Under the pieces are notes generated by a model. The model had not been told where the DNA came from, searched no databases, and worked only from the letters and a program-made list of their open reading frames with translations. A program made the position numbers and the translations under genes. Below are positions 31,988-40,890 of a stretch of 64,000 nt of DNA, in pieces. The stretch lies in NCBI GenBank assembly GCA_016000195.1, contig JAECRO010000001.1:89175-153174 (forward strand). Reading direction: 5' to 3'. This DNA is from Burkholderiales bacterium. GTDB taxonomy: Bacteria > Pseudomonadota > Gammaproteobacteria > Burkholderiales > Burkholderiaceae_C. How positions within the stretch are numbered: position 1 is the first letter of the stretch; each line of letters begins with the position of its first letter.

Positions 31988-33619
31988 ATGGCTGAAGCAG
32001 TGCCCCTTCCGGTTGTCCGGGTCTTTGATGTCGCCATCGTCGGCGCTGGGCTGTGCGGGCTGGCGCTGGCGCGCAAGCTGGTCGCCGATGGCCTGGATGT
32101 ACAAGTGATTGACGCACGCGAGCGCCTCGGCGGGCGCGTGCATACCCGGTACTGCGAAGCCACCGGCCAGGCCCTGGACCTTGGTCCTGCCTGGTTTTGG
32201 CTTGAAACCGAGCCGCGCATCACGGCGCTGCTGAGCGAGCTGGGCCTGGCCAGTCAGCCTCAGGCTGACCCTGGTGATGCGCTGTGGCTGGCTGACCCCA
32301 GCCAGCCGCCCGAACGCCGCGTCGAATCCGGTGGCGTGCATGTCGGCGCCCGCCGTATCAAAGGCGGCACCGGGCAACTCATCAAAGCGCTGGCGGCAGA
32401 TTTGCCGCCCGGCTCTGTGCGCCTCGGCGTAGCGCTGCATGCGTTGCGCGACCGCGGCGCCTTTATAGAATTACTGCCGGCCACCGGGCACCCCGTCAGG
32501 GCGCGCCAGGTGGTGCTGGCGATGCCGCCGCGCCTGGTGCATGAGCGGCTGCAGTTTGACCCTCCGCTGTCCGCCGCCGTACAGGATGCGCTGGCAGCCA
32601 CACCAACCTGGATGGCTGCGCAGGCCAAGGCTGTGACCACCTTTGCCCAGCCGTTCTGGCGCGCGGCAGGCCATTCCGGCAATGCGTTTGTGCGCCATAC
32701 CCAGGCCGTGCTGAGTGAAGTATTTGATGCCAGCGAAGGCGATGCCGGCGCGCTCGGCGGCTTTATCGCCCTGAATGCAGCCCAGCGCGAAAACTTCAGG
32801 CGTGGCCTGCCCATGCTGATTGACAGCCAGCTGGCCCAGCTTTACGGCCCGCAGGCGCATCATGGTCATCAATTCGTGCAGGACTGGGCCGAGGAGACCT
32901 GGACCTGCAGCGTCGCCGACCGTGCCAGCCCGCCCGAGCCGCCACAGGCCAGCCCTTTGCTGCGCCAGCCGCTGTGGGCCGGCCGGGTGTTTTTTGGAGG
33001 CAGCGAGACGGCCGCCCACGGCGCAGGCCATATGGAAGGTGCGCTTGAAGCGGCAGACCGCATTGCCCATGCAGTATCCCGGCCCAAAACCAGAACAGGC
33101 ATTGACATGAGACCCGCAGCGCTACATCTGGCACGGCCTGCGGATGGCACGCGCGCCGAGGCCATCGGCGTCTTTGCCGCCAGCGTTCTGACGCTTCGCG
33201 GCCTGGCGCCCGAACGCTACCGCCTGCACCTGACCCGGCAACTGGCAAGCCAGCAATTCGAGCAACTTACCCAGCGTGCCCTGCTTGCCACGGCCGATCA
33301 GGCGTACAGCGAGTCCCTGGTTCGTCTGGACCATTTGTTGTCGGCGCTGGATGTAGCCAGCACTGAGGCGGTGAATGGCCGTCACGCGCTGACAACTGCG
33401 CTGCTGGCGCCCTTTGAGGGCTGGAATAAAAGCCTGCTGGAGGCCGCGTTGAGCTTTAACGGCACTTCCTGCGCGTTGTCCAATTTTCCGCTGGAACATC
33501 AGCCCGATGCCGGCCTGCTGCGCGCCATTACCCTGGATCTGGCCGCCGCCTGGCGCGAATTCGCGCTTGAACTCAATACGCGGCTGCTGGCAGCTTCTGG
33601 CACAGCGCAAATCGTTTAA
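31988..33619 (+). CDS. FAD-dependent amine oxidase-family protein with C-terminal extension
   Basis: A 543-aa protein. The N-terminal Rossmann VAIVGAGLCGLALARKL and the DARERLGGRVHT motif are those of flavin-containing amine oxidases. The FAD C-terminal motif (GRVFFGGSETAAHGAGHMEGAL) ends near residue 355, where most relatives end or nearly end. A further 185 residues, mainly helical, show no motif that I recognise and look like a separate domain. The gene is nine bases after the ferredoxin and six before the next gene. The substrate is unknown. Confidence 0.8.
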   Translation: MAEAVPLPVVRVFDVAIVGAGLCGLALARKLVADGLDVQVIDARERLGGRVHTRYCEATGQALDLGPAWFWLETEPRITALLSELGLASQPQADPGDALWLADPSQPPERRVESGGVHVGARRIKGGTGQLIKALAADLPPGSVRLGVALHALRDRGAFIELLPATGHPVRARQVVLAMPPRLVHERLQFDPPLSAAVQDALAATPTWMAAQAKAVTTFAQPFWRAAGHSGNAFVRHTQAVLSEVFDASEGDAGALGGFIALNAAQRENFRRGLPMLIDSQLAQLYGPQAHHGHQFVQDWAEETWTCSVADRASPPEPPQASPLLRQPLWAGRVFFGGSETAAHGAGHMEGALEAADRIAHAVSRPKTRTGIDMRPAALHLARPADGTRAEAIGVFAASVLTLRGLAPERYRLHLTRQLASQQFEQLTQRALLATADQAYSESLVRLDHLLSALDVASTEAVNGRHALTTALLAPFEGWNKSLLEAALSFNGTSCALSNFPLEHQPDAGLLRAITLDLAAAWREFALELNTRLLAASGTAQIV

Positions 33620-33624
33620 AGCGC

Positions 33625-33990
33625 ATGACCTCACTCATCACTACGGCCCTGCTGGGTTTGATTGAGCAGGCTGGCACCGCCATCGCCACCTTGACTGAGG
33701 GGCTGGAGCGGAACGAGTTGCTGCGCTCACGCCTCACACGCACTGAAGTGCTGCGCCAGTTGAAGCTGCTGGCCGACAGCGTGGCGCAGCTTGAGCCTGC
33801 TGCGCGCAGTGAGATGCCTGAGCTGGACTGGAGTGGCTGGGACGCGATGTGCCCACGGTTTTCCGGCCCACCCGGCGAGCCGCTCGACGATGCCTTGTGG
33901 TTTGCCTGTGAATCCCTGGTGCCTGCCACCCTGCTGTGGCTGCGTGTTTACCAGCAGAGCCAGCCGATGCTTTTCCGGATGACGCCTTGA
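33625..33990 (+). CDS. HepT-like helical protein of nif operon
   Basis: A 121-aa all-helical protein. The segment VLRQLKLLADSVAQLEPAARSEMPELDWSGW (residues 43-73) resembles the middle of HepT/DUF86 proteins of the HEPN superfamily, and the last helix (ALWFACESLVPATLLWLRVY) fits their C-terminus. The RX4-6H ribonuclease motif of HepT is not present, so enzyme activity is unlikely. Its stop codon overlaps the probable selO start. This is a fold-level guess; it may be an unrelated helical bundle. Confidence 0.5.
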   Translation: MTSLITTALLGLIEQAGTAIATLTEGLERNELLRSRLTRTEVLRQLKLLADSVAQLEPAARSEMPELDWSGWDAMCPRFSGPPGEPLDDALWFACESLVPATLLWLRVYQQSQPMLFRMTP

Positions 33991-35456
33991 ACCTTCCATT
34001 TACAGCAGAACGGTTTGCAGCGCTTGGCGCACCCTATGTGCAGCCTGTGGCGGCGCTGCCGTTGCCGGATGCCCAGTTGCTGTTCCTCAATACCGGACTG
34101 GCTAACGAAATTGGCCTGAACCTGCCGTGGGAGGATCGTCTGGCTGTGCTGCATCTGCTGTCTGGCAATGCGGCCTGGCCGGGCCAGTCTGCCACTGCTT
34201 CGGCCTATGCCGGTCATCAGTTCGGAAACTGGGTGCCACGGCTGGGAGACGGGCGGGTGTTGACCTTGGCAGAGTGGCTGGCGCCCGACGGTAGTCCGGT
34301 TGAGTTGCAGCTCAAGGGCGCCGGACCCACGCCCTATGCGCGTGGCAGCGATGGCCGCGCCACGCTGGCCTCGTCGGTGCGCGAGCTGCTGGCCTGCGAA
34401 GCGCTGCATGCGCTGAGCGTGCCGACCACCCGCGCCCTGTCGCTGGCGGTGTCACCCCTCGTGATACAGCGCGACGATCTGCAAACGGCTGGAGTGCTAA
34501 GCCGCACCGCGCCTTGCTTTGTGCGCTTTGGCCACTTCGAGTTCCATGCCCACCATGGCACGCCGCAGCAACTGGCAGCGCTGGCCGATCACGTCATCGA
34601 ACATCACTTTCCCTATCTGAAAAATCATCCCCGGCGTCATGCCGCCTGGCTGGCTGAAGTGATTGACCTCACGGCCGCGCTGCTGGCCCACTGGCAGACG
34701 CTGGGGTTTTGTCACGGCGTGCTCAACACCGACAACCTGTCGGTGCTGGGCCTGACGCTGGACTACGGCCCGTATGGCTTCATGGAACGCTTTCGCCCGC
34801 ACCATGTCTGCAACGCATCCGATACCGAGGGGCGTTACGCCTACACCGCGCAGCCTGCCGTCGGGCGCTGGAACTGCGCCCGCCTGCTGGACGCATGCCT
34901 GGGCCTGCTTGCCCCGCAACCAGAAGCCGCTCGTGAACAGGCGCAGGCGCTGTTGGCGCGCTACGACGAGGTGTACAGCCAGGAAGTAATGCGCCGCTGG
35001 CGCGCCAAGCTCGGACTGCGCCAGGCGCGCGCTGGCGACGCGGACCTGCTCAACCGCTGGCTCACGCTGCTGCAGCGTGGCAAGGCCGATTTCACGCTGG
35101 CCTTTCGGCGTCTGGCTGATGTTATTCAAACGGACCCGGCCGAGGCGCTGCCATTTCTGCCGCCAGGACAAGATGGCGCGCTGCGTGACTGGCTCCATGA
35201 CTGGCGTACTCGCCTGGCCGGCGAAGGCTGCCAGCCTGCCGAGCGCGCCGCCGCGATGCGCCGCGTCAATCCCTGCTACGTGCTGCGCAACCACTTGGCC
35301 CACGCTGCGATTGAAGACGCGCAGCGCGGATCCAGCACGGAGCTACACAGCCTCCTGGCCATACTGGCCCGGCCGTTTGATGAGCAGGCAGGGGCGGAGC
35401 GCTATGCCGCACCGCAGGCGGAGGGTGGCGAACTGGCGATTGGATGTATGGCTTAG
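33987..35456 (+). CDS. selO: Protein adenylyltransferase SelO (YdiU)
   Basis: SelO is a pseudokinase that transfers AMP from ATP to Ser/Thr/Tyr of target proteins, linked to redox stress. The protein (489 aa) has the YAGHQFGNWVPRLGDGR nucleotide loop, the KGAGPTPYARGSDGRA region, HGVLNTDNLSVLGL with the catalytic Asp/Asn, and TLDYGPYGFM with the metal-binding Asp. All these residues are as in active E. coli YdiU. TTG 33987, overlapping the preceding TGA, gives the normal N-terminus; a GTG at 33936 is an alternative. It closes the nif operon in this window. Confidence 0.92.
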   Translation: MNLPFTAERFAALGAPYVQPVAALPLPDAQLLFLNTGLANEIGLNLPWEDRLAVLHLLSGNAAWPGQSATASAYAGHQFGNWVPRLGDGRVLTLAEWLAPDGSPVELQLKGAGPTPYARGSDGRATLASSVRELLACEALHALSVPTTRALSLAVSPLVIQRDDLQTAGVLSRTAPCFVRFGHFEFHAHHGTPQQLAALADHVIEHHFPYLKNHPRRHAAWLAEVIDLTAALLAHWQTLGFCHGVLNTDNLSVLGLTLDYGPYGFMERFRPHHVCNASDTEGRYAYTAQPAVGRWNCARLLDACLGLLAPQPEAAREQAQALLARYDEVYSQEVMRRWRAKLGLRQARAGDADLLNRWLTLLQRGKADFTLAFRRLADVIQTDPAEALPFLPPGQDGALRDWLHDWRTRLAGEGCQPAERAAAMRRVNPCYVLRNHLAHAAIEDAQRGSSTELHSLLAILARPFDEQAGAERYAAPQAEGGELAIGCMA

Positions 35457-35658
35457 GCTTTTTTTATTTACTGTTTAGCTCGACTTTATCCATTCGACAA
35501 GGTGCGCTTGCAAAGTTAATCCCGTGCTTATCCGGTTGACTCCCAAGCCCCACCATATGGTATCGCCTCAACCACCGGCCCAGAAAATGCCTCGGCTACA
35601 GAACACCACACGAAGTTTTTATGGAGCAGCTTCAACTGCACAATCAATCGGTTGCACT

Positions 35659-36522
35659 TCAGACTTGAATCCGCCAAGCAACAGAGGCAAGCGCGCCAAC
35701 ACAAACCTCTGTCATTGAATCAACCGCTGCATGCAAGTAAGTCTGCTCCTGCACCTCAACCTGCAAAGCGTGGCTTGACAGGCCGTCGTCTCGTCGGCTG
35801 GCTATCAACAACGTACTGCTGCGCGTCCCGTAAGCATGCTCGGGGAAGTCCACAAAAGCGCTGGACAAAGCCAATTCCATCGTCTCGGGCAGACCTGTGG
35901 CCGGCAATTCGCCAAGAGGCGCCCGATTGCGGTTGGCCAGCGCTGTCCAGAGCGGCCTTCGCAAGGCCTCCAGGTCATCCATTTTCGTTTCCTGACGCAA
36001 AGCAGCTGACAAGGCATTTTTCAATTCGAGCGTTTTGGGCCAGGGCGTGTCAAGCGCGGCATTCGATAGTCCATACACGCCAGGCGCCAGCGCTTGTGCA
36101 TGCCAGCCTGAAGAAAAATCTGCTGCCCTGTTGGTCAACCACGTCCAGGCGTTGCGCTGAACATCGCCAAGCACCAGGTTAAAGCCGCCATAAGCGCCAT
36201 CATCCTTTTCCAGTGACGCGACAAAACTCTTGGCATCAGCATCGGCTTCAAGCCAGCGCATCACCAGTTCTCCACGGGAAAACGCGGCCGCTTTCGGCCC
36301 GGCTTGGCGCACATTCGTCAAAAAAGCCACGCGTCCACCCGGCGTCATTCCCAGCCAGGTTCCGCCTGCGCGCAAATCGCGTCCCGAGATGATTTCCTTT
36401 CCATCGGAGGTTTGCCATCTGGCGAGCGGGAGCGTCGGACGGCTTAAAAACTCGTCCCGATTCGATGCAATCACCAAGGGCCAACGCTGCGAAGCACCGA
36501 TGGCAAAGGCAATCAGGCACAT
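35659..36522 (-). CDS. NRDE (TANGO2-like) family protein
   Basis: A 287-aa protein that begins MCLIAFAIG and has the name-giving NRDE at residues 21-24 (IASNRDEFLSRPT). The Cys2 would become N-terminal after Met removal, as in Ntn-hydrolase folds, but enzyme activity of this family is not established. The RAGGTWLGMTPGGRVAFLTNVR segment is typical. It follows ygfZ on the same strand after 24 bp. The 202-bp gap to selO shows no feature that I can identify. Confidence 0.9.
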   Translation of the reverse strand: MCLIAFAIGASQRWPLVIASNRDEFLSRPTLPLARWQTSDGKEIISGRDLRAGGTWLGMTPGGRVAFLTNVRQAGPKAAAFSRGELVMRWLEADADAKSFVASLEKDDGAYGGFNLVLGDVQRNAWTWLTNRAADFSSGWHAQALAPGVYGLSNAALDTPWPKTLELKNALSAALRQETKMDDLEALRRPLWTALANRNRAPLGELPATGLPETMELALSSAFVDFPEHAYGTRSSTLLIASRRDDGLSSHALQVEVQEQTYLHAAVDSMTEVCVGALASVAWRIQV

Positions 36523-36546
36523 GGCAAAACCCTGGAGGCGACAAGT

Positions 36547-37506
36547 TTAAATATCGGCAAGCAAAGCGTAGGGGAGCGGCAGCAGCGTCAATGCCGGGCC
36601 TGTCACGCTGCCCAAAGTCAGGCGCTTTTCATCGGCATGTTCTGCCGCATCAGCCGCCGCAGAAGTCTGTATTGACACAATCGCGTCAAAACCGCCCGAC
36701 GGATTGGCGGCCGCCGCAGCAACCAGGCCGCAAGGCTGCTCGGCATCCTTTGCATGAAACACTTCCTGCCCAACGGCCGGCACTGCATCGGCATGCACCA
36801 GGTAAGCGCGCCGCTTGAGCGTGCCGCGATACTGGCTGCGCGCCACGATCTCCTGGCCGGGATAGCAGCCTTTCTTGAAATTCACGCCGCCCACCGATTC
36901 ATAGTTGAGCATCTGCGGCACAAAAGCCTCAAAGATAGGCTGGGTGATCATGGCAATACCCGACTGCACTTCAAGCCAGTTCCAGGTTTCCAGGTCAATG
37001 CTTGCAGCCTGTGGCGCCGGTGAACTGGCAGGTGCGCACCATAGGGCGCGCAGCTGATCGGCACCGGGGTAAAGAAAGACGATATTTGCATCACCAATAT
37101 CAGCTTTAGCCCATGCTGGCTGTGTGCTACCAGCTATACTTTCAATAGCGCTACCCGCTATGCCATAGAGTGAGAATTCGGCACTCGCATCGCTCAATTT
37201 GGCCTTGGCGCGCATGACAAACATGGACAGGCGCTTGAGCGTGGCAGCCAGAATGTCACGGCTGCAGACCAGCAAAACTTCCTCCTGGCTGCGTTTGAAC
37301 ATGATGAAGCTGGCCTGCATCCGGCCCTTGGCATTGCAAAACGCTGCCAGATGGGCTTGCGTCAAGTCCAGCAAAGCCACATCTTGCGTCAACTGGCCTT
37401 GTAAAAATTTCACCGCATCCTCACCAACGGCTCGAATGAGCCCAAGGTTCGTCAATTTCACAATGCCAGAAATGGCGGCAGGAGGAGTTGGGCTGGTCAG
37501 GGTCAT
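36547..37506 (-). CDS. ygfZ: tRNA-modifying folate-binding protein YgfZ
   Basis: A 319-aa GcvT-like protein needed for the activity of some Fe-S enzymes. The hallmark KKGCYPGQEIVARSQYRG holds the conserved cysteine. ATG 37506 gives the correct start; the longer frame adds 14 residues. A dispersed repeat encodes residues 120-141, adding a loop (AIESIAGSTQPAWAKADIGD) between the predicted domains. mltG diverges from it 87 bp away. Confidence 0.9.
   Translation of the reverse strand: MTLTSPTPPAAISGIVKLTNLGLIRAVGEDAVKFLQGQLTQDVALLDLTQAHLAAFCNAKGRMQASFIMFKRSQEEVLLVCSRDILAATLKRLSMFVMRAKAKLSDASAEFSLYGIAGSAIESIAGSTQPAWAKADIGDANIVFLYPGADQLRALWCAPASSPAPQAASIDLETWNWLEVQSGIAMITQPIFEAFVPQMLNYESVGGVNFKKGCYPGQEIVARSQYRGTLKRRAYLVHADAVPAVGQEVFHAKDAEQPCGLVAAAAANPSGGFDAIVSIQTSAAADAAEHADEKRLTLGSVTGPALTLLPLPYALLADI
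37085..37149 (-). repeat. Dispersed palindromic repeat, copy E (inside ygfZ)
   Basis: The complement reads GCTATTGAAAGTATAGCTGG, then CCAGCATGGGCTAAAGC, which follows copy A with more substitutions than the other copies. ygfZ reads it in the sense direction in the frame (A-I-x-S-I-A) that ldcA and the hydratase also use. Confidence is moderate because of divergence. Confidence 0.6.
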
Positions 37507-37593
37507 GGAGTTGTCCGTTGTAGTGGTGTAGATGGCCTGAATTATCATAGCCCCGTGGTTTTCCGGTTTCGTTGCTGAAAAGGTAGCTGGGTT

Positions 37594-38601
37594 GTGCGTC
37601 GTGTTTTTACAAGTCTGCTGATGGTATTGTTTACCGCGGTGCTGCTGCTATTGGGCGCAGCCTGGTGGTGGCTGCACGAACCCATGGCGCTGCGGTTGCA
37701 GCCAGGCAACCCGGTGATTGACCTTGAAATTGAACATGGCACAACGGCCAATGGCGTGGCTGAAGCCGTGGTCGCCAGCGGCACTGACGTGCCGGTGCTT
37801 TTGTTGCAGGCATGGTTTCGTGTCTCGGGACAGGCCCGGCTGATCAAGGCCGGCAGCTATGAGCTGGTTCCCGGCACCACGCCGCGCAAACTGCTGAGCA
37901 TGCTGGTGCGCGGCGAGGAAACGCTCAAAAGCATCACACTGGTCGAAGGCTGGACATTTTTTCAGGTTCGTGCGGCGCTACAAAAAGCAGAGCAGCTAAC
38001 GCCCGATACCATTGCGCTAAGCCCCGAAATCATCATGGAAAAGCTGGGCAAGCCCGGCGTGCATCCTGAAGGACGGTTTTTCCCCGACACCTATACCTAT
38101 GCGAAAGGCTCCAGTGATCTGGCCGTGCTCAAGCGCGCTGCCCGCGCCATGGACAAGCGGCTCGATGCCGCCTGGAGCCTGCGAAGCCCCGACACGCCCC
38201 TCAAGTCACCCGATCAGGCGCTGATTCTGGCCAGCATTGTCGAGAAGGAAACCGGAAAAGCCTCCGACCAGGCACAAATTGGCGGTGTTTTCAGCAATCG
38301 CCTGCGTATCGGCATGCCGTTGCAGACGGACCCCAGCGTGATTTATGGTTTGGGCGCCAGGTTTGATGGCAACCTGCGCAAACGCGACCTGCAACAGGAC
38401 ACGCCTTACAACACCTACACCCGCACCGGACTGCCGCCAACGCCCATCGCAATGCCCGGAAAAGCCGCCTTGCTGGCCGCCGTGCAGCCCGCGCAGACCA
38501 AGGCGCTTTACTTTGTCTCGCGCGGCGATGGCAGCAGCGAGTTCAGCGACAACCTGGACGGGCACAACCGTGCCGTCAACAAATACATTCGAGGCCGATA
38601 G
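37594..38601 (+). CDS. mltG: Endolytic transglycosylase MltG
   Basis: A 335-aa inner-membrane enzyme that cuts nascent glycan strands. An N-terminal transmembrane helix (residues 5-25) is followed by a LysM-like region and the YceG domain with ILASIVEKETGKASD, the catalytic Glu lying in VEKETG, and LQTDPSVIYG. The start is GTG 37594 (MRRVFTSLLM). The gene begins the conserved mltG-tmk-holB-pilZ-tatD block; tmk follows after six bases. Confidence 0.95.
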   Translation: MRRVFTSLLMVLFTAVLLLLGAAWWWLHEPMALRLQPGNPVIDLEIEHGTTANGVAEAVVASGTDVPVLLLQAWFRVSGQARLIKAGSYELVPGTTPRKLLSMLVRGEETLKSITLVEGWTFFQVRAALQKAEQLTPDTIALSPEIIMEKLGKPGVHPEGRFFPDTYTYAKGSSDLAVLKRAARAMDKRLDAAWSLRSPDTPLKSPDQALILASIVEKETGKASDQAQIGGVFSNRLRIGMPLQTDPSVIYGLGARFDGNLRKRDLQQDTPYNTYTRTGLPPTPIAMPGKAALLAAVQPAQTKALYFVSRGDGSSEFSDNLDGHNRAVNKYIRGR

Positions 38602-38607
38602 ACAATC

Positions 38608-39306
38608 ATGACCCACCACGGCCTTTTCATCAGTTTTGAAGGTATCGACGGCGCCGGAAAATCGACGCACATTGCCAGTCTGGCCGATGCCTTTCTGTCA
38701 GAGGGCAGGGCAGTGACCCTGACGCGCGAACCGGGCGGCACCTTGCTGGCTGAAAAATTGCGCGGCATTTTGCTGGACGATGCGATGGATCCGCTGACCG
38801 AGTCGCTGCTCATTTTTGCTGCCCGGCGGGACCATCTGGTGCGCGTGATCGCGCCGGCCCTGCTGCGCGGCGACGTGGTGCTGTGCGACCGTTTCACCGA
38901 TGCGACCTTTGCCTATCAGGGCGCCGGGCGCGGCTTTGACCTGAAGGTGCTGGCAACGCTGGAGCGCTGGGTGCAATCCGATGAAGGCCTGTTGGGCGAC
39001 CCGGCCGGCAATCAGCCGATGAAGCCCGAGGTTGAAACCGTCATCGAGCCGCACCTGACGGTCTGGTTCGACCTGCCGCCCGAACAAGCCGCCTTGCGCC
39101 TGGCGGGCAAGCGTGTGCCCGACAGGTTCGAGTCGCAGCCGGTGGAGTTTTTCCGCCGTGTTGCCAAGGGTTACGCTGATCGCCAGCTCGGTCATCCCGA
39201 ACGCTTCGCCCGGATCGACGCCTCGCAAACCCGTGAAGCCGTATGGCAGGGCGTTTGGCAGGTGTTTGTCGAAAAGGGATGGCTGCAAGCAGCTGCCTTG
39301 CCATGA
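38608..39306 (+). CDS. tmk: Thymidylate kinase
   Basis: Tmk (232 aa) phosphorylates dTMP to dTDP. The P-loop [12 protein letters not shown] is at about residues 9-20, the DR(F/Y) motif is [17 protein letters not shown], and TREPGGT binds the substrate. An insertion around [17 protein letters not shown] (about 130-148) is longer than in E. coli. The last four bases overlap the holB start (ATGA). Confidence 0.95.
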   Translation: MTHHGLFISFEGIDGAGKSTHIASLADAFLSEGRAVTLTREPGGTLLAEKLRGILLDDAMDPLTESLLIFAARRDHLVRVIAPALLRGDVVLCDRFTDATFAYQGAGRGFDLKVLATLERWVQSDEGLLGDPAGNQPMKPEVETVIEPHLTVWFDLPPEQAALRLAGKRVPDRFESQPVEFFRRVAKGYADRQLGHPERFARIDASQTREAVWQGVWQVFVEKGWLQAAALP

Positions 39307-40424
39307 GCAACCAGAGTTCATCCCCGGATGCTTCCCGGCGCCTCGCACCCTGGCTGCAAATCCAGCTCGAAAGCCTTCTGGCGCAACGCGGCCATGCCTG
39401 GCTGCTGGGCGGGCCGTCGGGACTGGGGCAGTTTGAGCTGGCGCTGGCGCTGGCAACCGCCTGGCTGTGCGAGCAGCCGACGGCACAGGGCGCTTGCGGC
39501 CACTGCGGCAGTTGCCATGCCGTCCAGGTTCATACCCATGCCGACCTTTGCATGTTGCTGCCCGAAACCCTGTCGCTGGCGCTGGGTTGGCCACTGGACG
39601 AAAAAACACAGGACGAGCTGGACAGCAAAAAACGCAAACCCAGCAAGGAAATCAAGGTTGATGCAGCACGCGAAGCGGTGTCATTTACCCAGTTCACCCG
39701 TTCGCGCGGAACGACCAAGGTTGTCCTGGTTTTTCCTGCCGAACGCATGAACCACATCACGGCCAACACGCTGCTGAAAACCCTGGAAGAGCCGCCAGGT
39801 GCGGTCAAATTCATTCTGGCAACCGAGGCGGCGCATCAGTTGCTGCCGACGATCCGCAGCCGCTGCCTGGGCCACACCATGGTATGGCCTGATTTTGAAC
39901 AGGCTTTAATCTGGCTGGGCAGTGAAACTGCCCGCAAGAATGGCGCAGAAGGCAGTCTGAAAAAGCCGCTTCATTCGCCTGAAGCGGCTGATTTAAAGAC
40001 GCTGTTGCTTGGGGCGGGCGGCCGGCCCGCAGACGCGCTGACGTGGGCACAAAACAGTCCGGCCGCTGATGCGGCGGCGCATTGGAAAGCCTTGCCCAAG
40101 GCCATGGCCCGGGGCGATGTAAGCGCCCTGACTGACTGGGCGCCAGCCACTGCGGTGGATGCCTTGCAAAAGATTTGCCACGACATGTGGGCTGTCCGGG
40201 TGGGTGCCTCACCGAGGTTTTTCAGCGCAAAAGACCTGCCTGCATTGGCGTCAGGCAAGCCGGGCTGTGCGCCTCAGAATTCGCCAGGCGCTGGCCTGCA
40301 TGCGCTGGCCAGTTGGTCCAGAGACCTGAATGCCATTGCCCGTACCGTCGAGCATCCCTACAACCCGGGCCTGCTGATTGAATCCCTGGTCAGCCGTGCA
40401 AAGACGGCCCTGAGTGCCAGATAA
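39303..40424 (+). CDS. holB: DNA polymerase III subunit delta prime
   Basis: A 373-aa clamp-loader subunit. The P-loop is degenerate ([13 protein letters not shown]), as usual in delta prime. Zinc-binding cysteines are in [11 protein letters not shown], and the sensor region shows [22 protein letters not shown]. An insertion [18 protein letters not shown] occurs at about residue 100. ATG 39303 overlaps the tmk stop. Confidence 0.92.
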   Translation: MSNQSSSPDASRRLAPWLQIQLESLLAQRGHAWLLGGPSGLGQFELALALATAWLCEQPTAQGACGHCGSCHAVQVHTHADLCMLLPETLSLALGWPLDEKTQDELDSKKRKPSKEIKVDAAREAVSFTQFTRSRGTTKVVLVFPAERMNHITANTLLKTLEEPPGAVKFILATEAAHQLLPTIRSRCLGHTMVWPDFEQALIWLGSETARKNGAEGSLKKPLHSPEAADLKTLLLGAGGRPADALTWAQNSPAADAAAHWKALPKAMARGDVSALTDWAPATAVDALQKICHDMWAVRVGASPRFFSAKDLPALASGKPGCAPQNSPGAGLHALASWSRDLNAIARTVEHPYNPGLLIESLVSRAKTALSAR

Positions 40425-40485
40425 ACCCTCATGGAACAGCTCAATGTGCTTCCACGATTTGCAGCCAAACCCATAAAACCGCGTC

Positions 40486-40866
40486 ATGAGCACAAAACCT
40501 CTCTCCAGTTCTGCTGCCTCTACAGCATCCAGGCCCAGCATCGTCCAGTTGGTCATCAAGGAAAAAGGCGAGCTTTATGCTGCCTATATTCCGCTGTTCA
40601 AAGACGGCGGCATCTTCATTTCAGCCACCCGCGATTACAAGCTTGGCGATGATGTCTATATTTTGCTGACGCTTCCGGATGAAACGCAACGCTATCCGGT
40701 AACGGGTAAAGTGGCCTGGATCACGCCAGCCCATGCTGCTGGAAACCAGACGCAAGGAATTGGTGTGAAATTTCCTTCCGACGAAAAATCGATCTTGCTC
40801 AAGGCCAAGATTGAAGAGATTTTAGGTTCCCATCTCGCTTCGAATCGTCCGACGCATACCATTTGA
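40486..40866 (+). CDS. pilZ: PilZ domain protein
   Basis: A 126-aa type IV pilus-associated PilZ. The domain shows GELYAAYIPLFKDGGIFISATRDYKLGDDVYILLTLPDE and GKVAWITPAHAAGNQTQGIGVKF. The RxxxR c-di-GMP motif is lacking, as in pilus PilZ proteins that do not bind c-di-GMP. It lies between holB and tatD, the conserved position in proteobacteria. Confidence 0.9.
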   Translation: MSTKPLSSSAASTASRPSIVQLVIKEKGELYAAYIPLFKDGGIFISATRDYKLGDDVYILLTLPDETQRYPVTGKVAWITPAHAAGNQTQGIGVKFPSDEKSILLKAKIEEILGSHLASNRPTHTI

Positions 40867-40890
40867 ATATCATCTACATAATTTAAATTA

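Noticed and set aside
32450..32500. Tenth copy of the dispersed palindromic repeat in the amine oxidase gene
   Set aside because: TTTATAGAATTACTGCCGG has a superficial resemblance to the left end, but the second palindrome and the tail are missing.
35457..35658. Small gene in the selO-NRDE gap
   Set aside because: The 64-codon plus-strand frame has no ribosome-binding site and no similarity that I can see; the gap is left unassigned.
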